This document shows positions 24,365-31,909 of a stretch of DNA of 33,039 nucleotides, piece by piece (within the stretch, counting starts at the first letter, position 1; each line of letters opens with the position of its first letter). Under the pieces are notes generated by a model that worked only from the letters and a program-made list of their open reading frames with translations, ran no database searches and was not told the origin of the DNA. A program made the position numbers and the translations under genes. This stretch comes from Candidatus Nitrosopumilus sp. (GTDB lineage: Archaea > Thermoproteota > Nitrososphaeria > Nitrososphaerales > Nitrosopumilaceae), in the NCBI GenBank assembly GCA_024644105.1, contig JAHELP010000009.1, positions 1-33,039 of the forward strand. Reading direction: 5' to 3'.

Positions 24365-25021
24365 TTAAACTAATGCCTTAGCAAATTCAGAAATTACCTT
24401 GTTCCAGTTTTTTGCTTTAATTATTCCACTTGCCACTAGGATTCCCTCTGATCCTAACTCTACTGCTTTTGCCACATCTTCACCTGATACAATACCTGCA
24501 CCGCAAAGTAATTTTGTTTTATTTTTTGAATCATTTACTATGCTTGCAGCTTTTGCAATCAACTCTGGTTTTTCTTTTGATACTGCTTTTCCTGATCCAA
24601 TCAACTCAGGTGGTTCAATTGCAATATAATCTGGGTTTAGATTGACATATTTTTTAACTTCTGCAACATTCTTTACACATAAAATAGATATCATTTTCAA
24701 TTCTTTTAGTTTTAAAACTAACTTTTCAATTTCTTTAGGAGAAATCCTGTGTTCGCTATGATTAATGAGTGAACCTTTTACTTTGGATTTTTTTAATAAT
24801 TCTGGAATTATAAAACCTGTTGTGCTGCCAACTTTGGAGTCATCTATATGTTGAGCTAAAATTGGAATGGAACTATTTGATACTAGACCGATTAAATGCT
24901 GTGGTGGAGAAATTGCTATTTTAACTTTGTATTTTTTAGAAATTCTTTCTGCTGTTTTTACAAATTTTATTATTTTATCTCCTGAAATTTCTTCGTAATT
25001 TTTACAATTAATTACAAACAT
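24365..25021 (-). CDS. tpiA: Triosephosphate isomerase, archaeal type
   Basis: Interconverts dihydroxyacetone phosphate and glyceraldehyde 3-phosphate. The 218 residues match the short archaeal form. Catalytic residues are Lys in INCKNY near residue 7, His in INHSEHR, and Glu in AIEPPELIGSG. The phosphate-binding loops LCGAGI and GILVASGI follow. A TATA-like ATTAAATAC (about 25046-25054) stands 29 bases upstream, after the SemiSWEET gene. Gene order tpiA-ppdK on one strand suggests a joint gluconeogenic unit. Confidence 0.95.
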   Translation of the reverse strand: MFVINCKNYEEISGDKIIKFVKTAERISKKYKVKIAISPPQHLIGLVSNSSIPILAQHIDDSKVGSTTGFIIPELLKKSKVKGSLINHSEHRISPKEIEKLVLKLKELKMISILCVKNVAEVKKYVNLNPDYIAIEPPELIGSGKAVSKEKPELIAKAASIVNDSKNKTKLLCGAGIVSGEDVAKAVELGSEGILVASGIIKAKNWNKVISEFAKALV

Positions 25022-25065
25022 CTTCCTTTCAACTTTTCTGCATTGTATTTAATCCTTGATTATAA

Positions 25066-25350
25066 TTATGGTGTTCTGGCTTGCATGTCATATCTTTTCT
25101 TCATTCCTAATACAATTATCATCAGGATTAATCCTGCCATGTTTGTACCTACGATAAATATGTCTTCAACAATAATTCCATAAATAAGCCACAAGATTGA
25201 ACCCGCTGCAATGAATATCATTAGGAATTTTGAAACATCTTTGAGTCTTTTTGTCTTGTATCCCTTGTAGATTTGTTCAACCCATCCCATCAAAATCAAA
25301 ATTCCTGCGGCTATTCCTAACATTGTTAGGAGAGTTCCATCAACTTCCAT
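25066..25350 (-). CDS. SemiSWEET/PQ-loop-like membrane protein
   Basis: Three hydrophobic segments (about residues 7-23, 43-62 and 65-83) in 94 residues match a single triple-helix bundle of the SemiSWEET type. The loop WVEQIYKGYKTKRLKDVSKF has the form of the PQ motif (usually PQ-x-KxxKTKSxxxxS), with Glu-Gln in place of Pro-Gln. SemiSWEETs dimerise to move sugars, but the substrate here is unknown. It lies 8 bases after polB on the same strand and 44 bases before tpiA. Confidence 0.8.
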   Translation of the reverse strand: MEVDGTLLTMLGIAAGILILMGWVEQIYKGYKTKRLKDVSKFLMIFIAAGSILWLIYGIIVEDIFIVGTNMAGLILMIIVLGMKKRYDMQARTP

Positions 25351-25358
25351 TTTCTATT

Positions 25359-27917
25359 TTAACTCCAAAAAAATTCATCTAATCCAGTTTGTTTTGGTTT
25401 TCCTAACATTGTATCAAAATCTAAATCCATTGAGGCTGTAATTTGTTCTAGTGTTGATTCTAAAAATTCCATGTATTTTTTAGAATCGATCTCTTCTTTT
25501 TTTGCCAATTCTACTGGTTTAACGCCTGGTTTGTTTAGAATTTTGATAAATGAAATTTTATCTCCTTTTTTTATTTCTCTAATTGATTCTAATTGTTTTG
25601 CAGCCCTGATATGTTGTGGAATTGTTTTGACATATTCTGATGGTGCCTTACTTAGCATTACATTGAATGTTAAATCTTCTAATGGGATTTCTTTTGCTTC
25701 TACTTTTTTACCACATGTTGCAATTTTCTCAGAAATTTCTTGTTTTGCTTTAACAAAGTCTTCCATAGTTTGAACTTTTGATAGGACATCAATCAATTCA
25801 TAAAATAAATTTTTGATAAATGCTGGTGTGTGGGATTTTTTCCCAGTTAATCCTTTTACATCAACATTGCCTGATTTTGTTACTCCTAGATAATTTTTCT
25901 TTCTGTTACTTAGTACACAATACCTGTATGATTTGTCAATCTCTAAATCTACTCCGTGATCTTTTTTTGCTTGGTCTATTACAATTTGAATTTGCTCCTT
26001 TGTTGGATTTTTGATAAACAAAGAATCGGTATCCCCATAAAGAACTTCTATGCCTGCTTCTTCACATTTTTTGATTGTCTCTAAAATTGTATGTCTTCCA
26101 ATTGCTGTAGTTGCTTCTGCTACTGGTAGGAAATAAAGTGGGAATATTTCGGCACCCATCACCCCATAGCTAGCATTCAGAATTACTTTGAGTGCTTGAC
26201 TTACTACTGTGTATTGCTGCCTTTGATCATCTGTGAGTGTCTCTTTTTTTGATAAACTCTTGTAGTAATTTACTCTCAAATCTCTTAATGAACCAATGAT
26301 CATCGATGTTAGACCATTTTTCTTTGAACATGCCCAATGATTTGTTTGAGGGATGGTATTTTTTTTACATTCTTCATGAGAACATCTTACTGTCTCATAT
26401 GATAGGTTGCGAACTTTGATGATACTTGGATATAGACTTGCAAAATCCATAACCACTACGTCAAAGTGAATTCCTTCTTTAGGTTCTACAACAAGCCCTC
26501 CACGATATTTTTTATCTTTAATTACTGCATCAGACATTACTCCTTCTGATCTTCTTTGTAACTCCTCTCGTTTTGGAATTAAGCAGTTTCTTCGCCTGTG
26601 TTCATAATACAATAGACTTCTAATCCATTGTGATACTCCCATCCTTGCAATATCGTCAATTGGCATTCTACCAATTCTTGAAATGATTACAAGCAAGTCC
26701 ATCATCAAATCTTTGTTAAAACTAGTTAGTTCGTATGTTAGCAGCGCATCATTGTAACAATAATTTGCCGTTTGGTATAGTGATAATTCATCAAATTCTA
26801 ACCCATAGTCAATCTTTTCTTTTCCTAACAATGCTTTTGATACACTGTTTAGCGAAAAATCCGTGTATTTTTGACTGAATGCATAGATTTGAAATGACCG
26901 ATTAGAAAGAACTTTGTACAAATCAAGATGTACTCCTTCCTTGAGAGTTGCAGAATCTCTCATCATGTATAGTGGATTCTCTGAATTTTTTATGCCCAAC
27001 CTTTCTGCTCTGTTGTATAGATATGGTAAATCAAATTCATCACCATTGTATGTTAGTACAAATGGAAATGTCTTCATAATTTGAAATGCATCCTGAATCA
27101 TTTCTTTTTCTTTATCTAAATCATAAAATGTAACTTTGATGTTTTGTTCTAATTCATTAATTCCCTCTTCAGTTCCTTCTGTTTTAAGCACAAAAATCTG
27201 ATCATATCCATCAGACCCCTTCAATCCTACTGCTGTAACTTTCTTTTCTGCTATTTTTGGATCTGGTATTCTGCCTATCTCTGCTTCTACTTCAATGTCT
27301 ATACTTAGTCGCTTTATTTTGGGGATTGGTTGGTTTAGCAAATCTGCCCATTCAGAAATATATTTTTTAAATTCCTCTGCATCTACCATACTCCCACTAT
27401 CTACTTTATCCCACAGCAAACTCTTTAGAGCAAGTTTTACTTCGTCTGAAATTTCTAGATCATGTGGTTTAATTTTCCCTTCTGAAATTTCGTAATATTT
27501 TCCAACAATTAATCTTCTATCATACAAATAATTTTCATAATATTTGATATCTGATTCCCATGTTTCAATTACATTTCTTATACTCTTGTCCCCTGCAGTA
27601 CCTCCTATTGCAAGTGGATCTGCAACAGTGATTTTTGACATGCTGACTTCTTCATCCTTCATCAAATCATACCGTGGGACTGTTTTAATTTCCAAAATAT
27701 CTTCTCTTTCTTGCAGAAAATCTAGTTCATCAGGTGACAATCTTGAATAACAGTAAGGTTTGTGATTAGTTTCATCTTTCCATAAAAATAATTTTTTACT
27801 TTCTGGTTCATAGAATTTTAAAACTGCAGATTTTGAAATATTATCATATGTTGCTGATACAAGCATTGCTGGTGGCATTAAATCAATTTTCTTAGTCTCT
27901 GGCAAATTTACTTGCAT
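25359..27917 (-). CDS. polB: DNA polymerase family B
   Basis: A replicative or repair DNA polymerase with proofreading. Exonuclease motifs: SIDIE (Exo I), TYNGDEFDLPY (Exo II) and YCYNDALLTYEL (Exo III). Polymerase motifs: MDFASLYPSII (A), KVILNASYGVMG (B), YGDTDSLF (C), and KKNYLG. All catalytic acidic residues are present, so it should be active in both domains. The last residues QTGLDEFF form a PCNA-interacting (PIP) box. The 852 residues are normal. dCMP deaminase lies 4 bases upstream and SemiSWEET 8 bases downstream, all one operon. Confidence 0.97.
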   Translation of the reverse strand: MQVNLPETKKIDLMPPAMLVSATYDNISKSAVLKFYEPESKKLFLWKDETNHKPYCYSRLSPDELDFLQEREDILEIKTVPRYDLMKDEEVSMSKITVADPLAIGGTAGDKSIRNVIETWESDIKYYENYLYDRRLIVGKYYEISEGKIKPHDLEISDEVKLALKSLLWDKVDSGSMVDAEEFKKYISEWADLLNQPIPKIKRLSIDIEVEAEIGRIPDPKIAEKKVTAVGLKGSDGYDQIFVLKTEGTEEGINELEQNIKVTFYDLDKEKEMIQDAFQIMKTFPFVLTYNGDEFDLPYLYNRAERLGIKNSENPLYMMRDSATLKEGVHLDLYKVLSNRSFQIYAFSQKYTDFSLNSVSKALLGKEKIDYGLEFDELSLYQTANYCYNDALLTYELTSFNKDLMMDLLVIISRIGRMPIDDIARMGVSQWIRSLLYYEHRRRNCLIPKREELQRRSEGVMSDAVIKDKKYRGGLVVEPKEGIHFDVVVMDFASLYPSIIKVRNLSYETVRCSHEECKKNTIPQTNHWACSKKNGLTSMIIGSLRDLRVNYYKSLSKKETLTDDQRQQYTVVSQALKVILNASYGVMGAEIFPLYFLPVAEATTAIGRHTILETIKKCEEAGIEVLYGDTDSLFIKNPTKEQIQIVIDQAKKDHGVDLEIDKSYRYCVLSNRKKNYLGVTKSGNVDVKGLTGKKSHTPAFIKNLFYELIDVLSKVQTMEDFVKAKQEISEKIATCGKKVEAKEIPLEDLTFNVMLSKAPSEYVKTIPQHIRAAKQLESIREIKKGDKISFIKILNKPGVKPVELAKKEEIDSKKYMEFLESTLEQITASMDLDFDTMLGKPKQTGLDEFFWS

Positions 27918-27921
27918 TTTC

Positions 27922-28449
27922 TCACTCTGACTTGTCGTATTTGCCTACAAGTTCTTTTGCCCATCTTGCAATTTTCTTTTTATCTAAACTGATAACTTCA
28001 ACTCCTGCCTCTTTTAGCAAATCATAATCTGTTTCTGGGTATGCATCAAGACAAACAAATTTTCTAATTCCAATAGTAATTGCCATTTTTGTACATTCTA
28101 GGCATGGAACAAATGTTGTGTATAATATTGCTCCCTTTATTCCTGCTTCAATTCCTAAAATTGCACAATGCATTATTGCATTTGCTTCTGCATGATTACA
28201 CAGGCATCTATCTAAAGATGCTCCTGATTCAATTTTTCCTTCCATGCGAAGTTGACATCTTTTACATCCTCCCTCAAAACAATTTTTGATTCCAGGTGGG
28301 GTTCCGTTATATCCAGTTGCCAACTGTCTATTGTTTCTAACAATCACTGCTCCAACTTGTCTGGTCATGCAGTTTGAACGAAGTTTGGCAAGTTCTGCTT
28401 GAAGCATAAAATATTCATCCCAATTTGGTCTCTCAAAAGAACTACTCAC
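27922..28449 (-). CDS. dCMP/cytidine deaminase-type zinc enzyme
   Basis: A 175-residue deaminase of the dCMP deaminase/ComEB group. The zinc site is HAEANAIMH (His-Ala-Glu) with PCLEC, and further cysteines (CKRC, CLCN) may hold a second structural zinc as in dCMP deaminases. It would produce dUMP, the precursor of dTMP. Being 4 bases before polB, it fits nucleotide supply for replication. The start is GTG (MSSSFERPNWDEYF). Confidence 0.9.
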   Translation of the reverse strand: MSSSFERPNWDEYFMLQAELAKLRSNCMTRQVGAVIVRNNRQLATGYNGTPPGIKNCFEGGCKRCQLRMEGKIESGASLDRCLCNHAEANAIMHCAILGIEAGIKGAILYTTFVPCLECTKMAITIGIRKFVCLDAYPETDYDLLKEAGVEVISLDKKKIARWAKELVGKYDKSE

Positions 28450-28610
28450 AGGAATCCTCGCTCTCTGTTCAATATATGGATCACGCTAATCAAAATCTCT
28501 AATGCGATCAAGTTTGTATTTTGTCAGAAATTCTAAAGAAAGATGACTCTGGCATAGTATTTTTCTATACGAAAGCATAAAATCAATAAATTACGATCTT
28601 TCTGTATCTG

Positions 28611-30119
28611 ATGACTGAATTTATAGAGAAAAAATATGTAAAAAAAAATTCAATTGAAAAGAGAGATTATCAAATCAATCTTGCAAATCAGGCAGTTGGT
28701 GAGAACTGCATTGTTGTTCTGCCCACTGGACTTGGAAAAACTGCAGTTGCATTACATGTGATTTCAGAATATTTGGCAAAGGGTACTGGAGGAATTTTGT
28801 TTTTAGCTCCTACTAGAGTTTTGGTTAATCAGCACTATGAATTTTTAAAAAATAATCTTACAATAGATGATATTTCATTAATTACAGGAGAGGATTTAAT
28901 CCAAAAAAGAACTAAACTTTGGAATAATAGTATAGTTTGTGCAACTCCTGAAATTGCTCGAAATGATTTGATTCGAGGTGTTGTTACTCCTGAACAATTC
29001 ACTCTTGTTATCTTTGATGAAGTTCATAGAACCGTTGGTGATTATGCATACTCTGGAATTGCTGAACGTTTTGAGAATTCATCAGCTAGAATGCTTGGAA
29101 TGACTGCTACTTTGCCCAGTGAAAAAGAAAAAGCAACAGAAATTTTAACAAAACTTCGAATTTCAAGTGTTGCAGAACGTACAGAGGATAGTCCAGATGT
29201 AAAACCATACACTCAAGAAACAAATACCGAATGGATAAATGTAGAACTTCCTCCTGAATTAAAAACAATTCAAACATTACTGAAATTAGCATTAGATGAA
29301 AGATACGCGATTTTACGAAAGAATGGAATTCGATTGGCTGAACAGCAATCCCTCTCAGCTCTTTTAAGAATTAGACAATTTGTATTAAATCAAAACAGGC
29401 GTTCTGCAAAACCCTTGTTTACTGCAATAAGAATTCATTATGCTCTGAATATTCTTGAAGCTCACGGTGTTACTCCATTTCTAAAATTTTGTGAAAGGGC
29501 AAAAGCAAAAAAAGGTGTGGGAGTAAAGGATTTGTTTGAGATTGATCCGAATTTTACACGTGCAATTCATCTGGCACATGAAGCACAGTCTAGAGGGATT
29601 GAGCATTCAAAAATTCCAAAACTGAAAGAAATTATCGATTCCGTTCCGGGAAAAGCCCTGATTTTTACAAGTTATCGGGACTCTGTTGATCTTATTTACA
29701 ATAAACTCACTGAGCTTGGTATTTCTGCTGGGATATTGATAGGCAAGGCAGGTGATACAGGATTAAAACAGAAAAAACAGATAGAGACGGTACAAAACTT
29801 TAGAGATGGAGTTTTTCAAGTACTCGTTGCAACACGTGTAGGTGAAGAAGGATTAGATATTGCTGAGGTCAACCAAGTAATTTTTTATGATAATGTTCCT
29901 AGCTCTGTTAGATTTATTCAACGAAGAGGTCGTACCGGAAGAAAGGATACTGGCAAATTAGTGGTACTAATTGCCAAAAATACAATAGATGAGACATACT
30001 ATTGGATTGGAAAACGAAAAATGACTGCAGCAAAATCTATGGGTGATAAAATGACCAAAGTTTTAGAGAAAAACCAAGAAATCGAATCTCAAAAAACTGG
30101 ACTGGATGCATTTATCTAG
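28611..30119 (+). CDS. Hef/XPF-family superfamily 2 helicase
   Basis: An ATP-dependent DNA helicase resembling the helicase half of archaeal Hef, for stalled-fork and branched-DNA processing. Motif I PTGLGKT, Ia APTRVLVNQ, II DEVHR, III TATLP, IV ALIFTSYRDS, V ATRVGEEGLDIAE and VI QRRGRTGR are all present. Motif II is DEVH instead of the usual DEAH. A helical insert lies at about residues 205-330, as in Hef. No XPF nuclease or HhH domain follows; at 502 residues the protein is helicase only. It ends KTGLDAFI, close to a PIP box. Confidence 0.93.
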   Translation: MTEFIEKKYVKKNSIEKRDYQINLANQAVGENCIVVLPTGLGKTAVALHVISEYLAKGTGGILFLAPTRVLVNQHYEFLKNNLTIDDISLITGEDLIQKRTKLWNNSIVCATPEIARNDLIRGVVTPEQFTLVIFDEVHRTVGDYAYSGIAERFENSSARMLGMTATLPSEKEKATEILTKLRISSVAERTEDSPDVKPYTQETNTEWINVELPPELKTIQTLLKLALDERYAILRKNGIRLAEQQSLSALLRIRQFVLNQNRRSAKPLFTAIRIHYALNILEAHGVTPFLKFCERAKAKKGVGVKDLFEIDPNFTRAIHLAHEAQSRGIEHSKIPKLKEIIDSVPGKALIFTSYRDSVDLIYNKLTELGISAGILIGKAGDTGLKQKKQIETVQNFRDGVFQVLVATRVGEEGLDIAEVNQVIFYDNVPSSVRFIQRRGRTGRKDTGKLVVLIAKNTIDETYYWIGKRKMTAAKSMGDKMTKVLEKNQEIESQKTGLDAFI

Positions 30120-30388
30120 TTTTTGTATTGTTTGAAAATATTGTCCAGTGCTAATTGTTTTCTTTGAATAATCTTATTTTTCATCCCTGATTCCAAATGA
30201 TGTATACTGCTATTTTTCCCAACAAGTAAATTTTCTAGTCTAATGTCGTATTGATTTTGAAGAAAATCTTCCACTTTGTTAATATCTTCACCTAATTCAA
30301 GATTCTCAAATGCTTCTGTTGCTAAATTAGAAATGGATTTTTCCAAATATGTCAAAATCTCTTCTAATGTTGTATTGGTTAGAACCAT
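30116..30388 (-). CDS. Small helical hypothetical protein, 90 aa
   Basis: The ORF track begins at a TTG at 30481, but the ATG at 30388 (MVLTNTTLEEIL) seems better. It leaves room for the promoter of the 30494 gene and avoids 31 residues of unlike composition. The protein is helical, with acidic stretches (EAFENLELGEDINKVEDFLQ). The family is not recognised. Its stop and the helicase stop share the palindrome CTAG. Confidence 0.5.
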   Translation of the reverse strand: MVLTNTTLEEILTYLEKSISNLATEAFENLELGEDINKVEDFLQNQYDIRLENLLVGKNSSIHHLESGMKNKIIQRKQLALDNIFKQYKN

Positions 30389-30456
30389 GATTTTATCTCT
30401 AAATGAACTGAAAAAAATGTTGTGTATTTTATTTTGGTTTTTTAGGTGTGTAAATT

Positions 30457-30466
30457 GATAATTATC
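30457..30466. repeat. 10-bp palindrome upstream of the 30494 gene
   Basis: GATAATTATC is a perfect palindrome that includes the TATA-like element about 32 bases before the ATG at 30494. It may be a promoter element or operator; symmetry is the only evidence. Confidence 0.3.
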
Positions 30467-30493
30467 TTCTAAACTATTCAATTCAATAATACC

Positions 30494-30646
30494 ATGTTGT
30501 CTAAACCAGATAAATCAAAAGAAATGAAAGAACTAATTCAAAAAGAAAAAAAACTCCATAAAGAAATTAAAGAGGATTTTAAAAAAATTAGTCAAAAAAT
30601 AAATGATGATTTTGAGAAGGTTAAAGAATCAAAATCTTCACAATAA
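30494..30646 (+). CDS. Charged coiled-coil miniprotein, 50 aa
   Basis: Too short for the ORF track. The sequence MLSKPDKSKEMKELIQKEKK, then LHKEIKEDFKKISQKINDDF and EKVKESKSSQ, is almost wholly Lys, Glu and Asp with Leu/Ile/Phe at heptad-like spacing, so it should be a single amphipathic helix or coiled coil. The function is unknown. It converges on the parvulin with one base between stops. Low complexity makes the coding call moderate. Confidence 0.5.
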   Translation: MLSKPDKSKEMKELIQKEKKLHKEIKEDFKKISQKINDDFEKVKESKSSQ

Positions 30647-30647
30647 T

Positions 30648-30926
30648 TTATCCTAATCTTTTGATGATATGATACCCAAATTCTGATTTTATTGGCTCTG
30701 AAATTTCTCCTACCTGAAGTTTGAATGCAGCTTCTTCAAACGGTTTTACCATCATTCCTTTAGTAAAGTATCCTAAACTACCCTCTTTTTTTCCACTCCC
30801 TGTGTCTGTTGAGAATTCTTTAGCTAGTTTCCCAAATTTATCTCCATTTTTAATTTTCTCTAAAATATCTATTGCTTGACTTTGTTTTTCAACAAGGATG
30901 TGGGAGCATTTTATTTTATTTGACAT
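30648..30926 (-). CDS. Parvulin-type peptidyl-prolyl isomerase
   Basis: A single-domain PpiC/parvulin that catalyses cis-trans isomerisation before proline. It reads MSNKIKCSHILVEKQSQAID, then GSLGYFTKGMMVKPFEEAAF and SEFGYHIIKRLG, closely like the thaumarchaeal single-domain parvulins described as CsPinA and NmPin. Both dual-histidine positions (CSHIL and GYHII) are present. The ORF track adds two residues (start 30932), but the start at 30926 gives the family's usual N-terminus and 92 aa. No signal peptide is seen. Confidence 0.93.
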   Translation of the reverse strand: MSNKIKCSHILVEKQSQAIDILEKIKNGDKFGKLAKEFSTDTGSGKKEGSLGYFTKGMMVKPFEEAAFKLQVGEISEPIKSEFGYHIIKRLG

Positions 30927-31042
30927 TTGCATCTTTGAATTATATCATATCTTTATTTGTTAGGGTTTTGGATATGGCTTGATATAATTTGCTCACTTTG
31001 ATGCTATGATTTTATCCTATGAATTCCTGTTGGCACTAGCTA

Positions 31043-31084
31043 AAAAATAATATTTTGGTTATATACAAATAAAATATTATTTTT
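31043..31084. repeat. Perfect 14-bp inverted repeat enclosing a TATA box
   Basis: AAAAATAATATTTT (31043-31056) recurs as its exact reverse complement at 31071-31084. The 14-base spacer GGTTATATACAAAT holds TTATATAC, centred 25-26 bases before the ATG at 31088. The right arm therefore covers the expected initiation zone. This layout suggests an operator that would block TBP or polymerase, or a DNA cruciform. Confidence 0.6.
31059..31066 (+). promoter_or_regulatory. TATA box of the 31088 operon
   Basis: TTATATAC matches the archaeal consensus and lies at the leaderless distance from the ATG at 31088. It sits exactly between the arms of the inverted repeat. Confidence 0.6.
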
Positions 31085-31087
31085 CTA

Positions 31088-31207
31088 ATGAAGAAAATTT
31101 GTAAAAACTGCAAATGTGAATTTGAGAATCGTGCAAGTGATTTCTGTTCAGGTGAATGTAGTTTAGTAAGTTATAATGGATTTGTATTGAATAATGAGAT
31201 TGAATGA
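31088..31207 (+). CDS. Zinc-finger miniprotein, 39 aa
   Basis: Too short for the ORF track. It reads MKKICKNCKCEFENRASDFC, then SGECSLVSYNGFVLNNEIE. The ligands are CKNC(KC) and FCSGEC, a small treble-clef or MYM-like zinc finger, similar in layout to the protein at 14770. A canonical TATA 26 bases upstream supports real expression. Its end overlaps the next gene by 14 bases in another frame, so the two should be co-translated. Confidence 0.68.
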   Translation: MKKICKNCKCEFENRASDFCSGECSLVSYNGFVLNNEIE

Positions 31208-31400
31208 TGCAATTCAAAAATTAGAGACTTCTAATGATGGAATAACTTTGATTCTACAAAACATTGATGATAATTTTGAAGAAATTCGTACCAATCCTAG
31301 ATTGCAGGAATTAGCTGATGATTTGGAGCATATCCTTCATTCATATCTAAAAGCTTGGAAGGCAACAAACACTGAAATTCTTGAATTTCTAAAAAAATAA
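31194..31400 (+). CDS. Small helical hypothetical protein, 68 aa
   Basis: A predicted helical protein (AIQKLETSNDGITLILQNID, then LQELADDLEHILHSYLKAWK) without cysteines or membrane segments. The family is not recognised. The start ATG lies inside the zinc-finger miniprotein gene (14-base overlap), implying one transcript and perhaps a joint function. Confidence 0.6.
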   Translation: MRLNDAIQKLETSNDGITLILQNIDDNFEEIRTNPRLQELADDLEHILHSYLKAWKATNTEILEFLKK

Positions 31401-31406
31401 ATTCAA

Positions 31407-31533
31407 AAACTTGTATTTTGTATAATTTCAGGATGTAATTTCTATAATTTAATGAAAAAACAATAAAATTTTTTTAGATAAAACTTGTAGTTTGTTCAAA
31501 TGAGCAAACTTGTTTTTATCAGTTTTAACTTGT
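31407..31533. repeat. AAACTTGT direct repeats before the response-regulator gene
   Basis: AAACTTGT occurs at 31407-31414, 31481-31488 and 31506-31513, with a near copy TAACTTGT at 31526-31533. The last two flank TTTTTATC (31513-31520), the probable TATA box centred about 27 bases before the ATG at 31544. Copies two and three also border an imperfect dyad GTTTGTTCA/TGAGCAAAC (31490-31509). They are likely binding sites for a transcription factor. Confidence 0.5.
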
Positions 31534-31549
31534 TTCATATAATATGAAA
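31533..31549. repeat. Inverted repeat covering the response-regulator start codon
   Basis: TTTCATAT-A-ATATGAAA is a perfect 8-base dyad with one central base. The ATG at 31544 lies in the right arm. It could be an operator; with a one-base loop it is unlikely to fold as an RNA hairpin. Confidence 0.4.
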
Positions 31550-31909
31550 ATTCTTCATATTGAAGATGCCAAAGAGATAAGTCAAATTTTTGCAGACATT
31601 TTATCGACTAAAAATTATGAGTTTGATAGTATTGCTGATGGTAGGGCTGGATTGGAATTAGCAGTTTACAAAGATTATGATTTAATTTTACTTGATATGT
31701 GTATGCCAAAATATAGTGGAGTTGATTTTCTTTTAGATCTTAAACATAGGAGACCTTCTGAGATATCTAAAGTGGTTATAGTTAGTGGTCTGGAGATGAA
31801 TCCTACACAAGAACAAGAGTTGTTGAATTTAGGAATTCGTTCGGTTCTAAGAAAACCGATATCTGTGCAGGGATTGCTATCTAAAATTGAGCAAGAAGTT
31901 ACTCTTTAA
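31544..31909 (+). CDS. Single-domain response regulator (receiver)
   Basis: A stand-alone CheY-like receiver of 121 residues. The acidic pair is in HIEDAK, the phosphoacceptor Asp is in ILLDMCMPKYSG near residue 51, the switch Ser is in VVIVSGLE, and the conserved Lys is in LRKPIS. No output domain is present, so it must act through a partner. No histidine kinase lies in the window. The promoter carries direct repeats and a dyad at the start codon, so its expression is probably controlled. Its stop and that of the convergent flavoprotein share TTAA. Confidence 0.92.
   Translation: MKILHIEDAKEISQIFADILSTKNYEFDSIADGRAGLELAVYKDYDLILLDMCMPKYSGVDFLLDLKHRRPSEISKVVIVSGLEMNPTQEQELLNLGIRSVLRKPISVQGLLSKIEQEVTL

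Noticed and set aside
30389-30481. N-terminal extension of the 30116 gene from a TTG
   Set aside because: It would cover the promoter of the 30494 gene, and a later ATG gives a compact helical protein.
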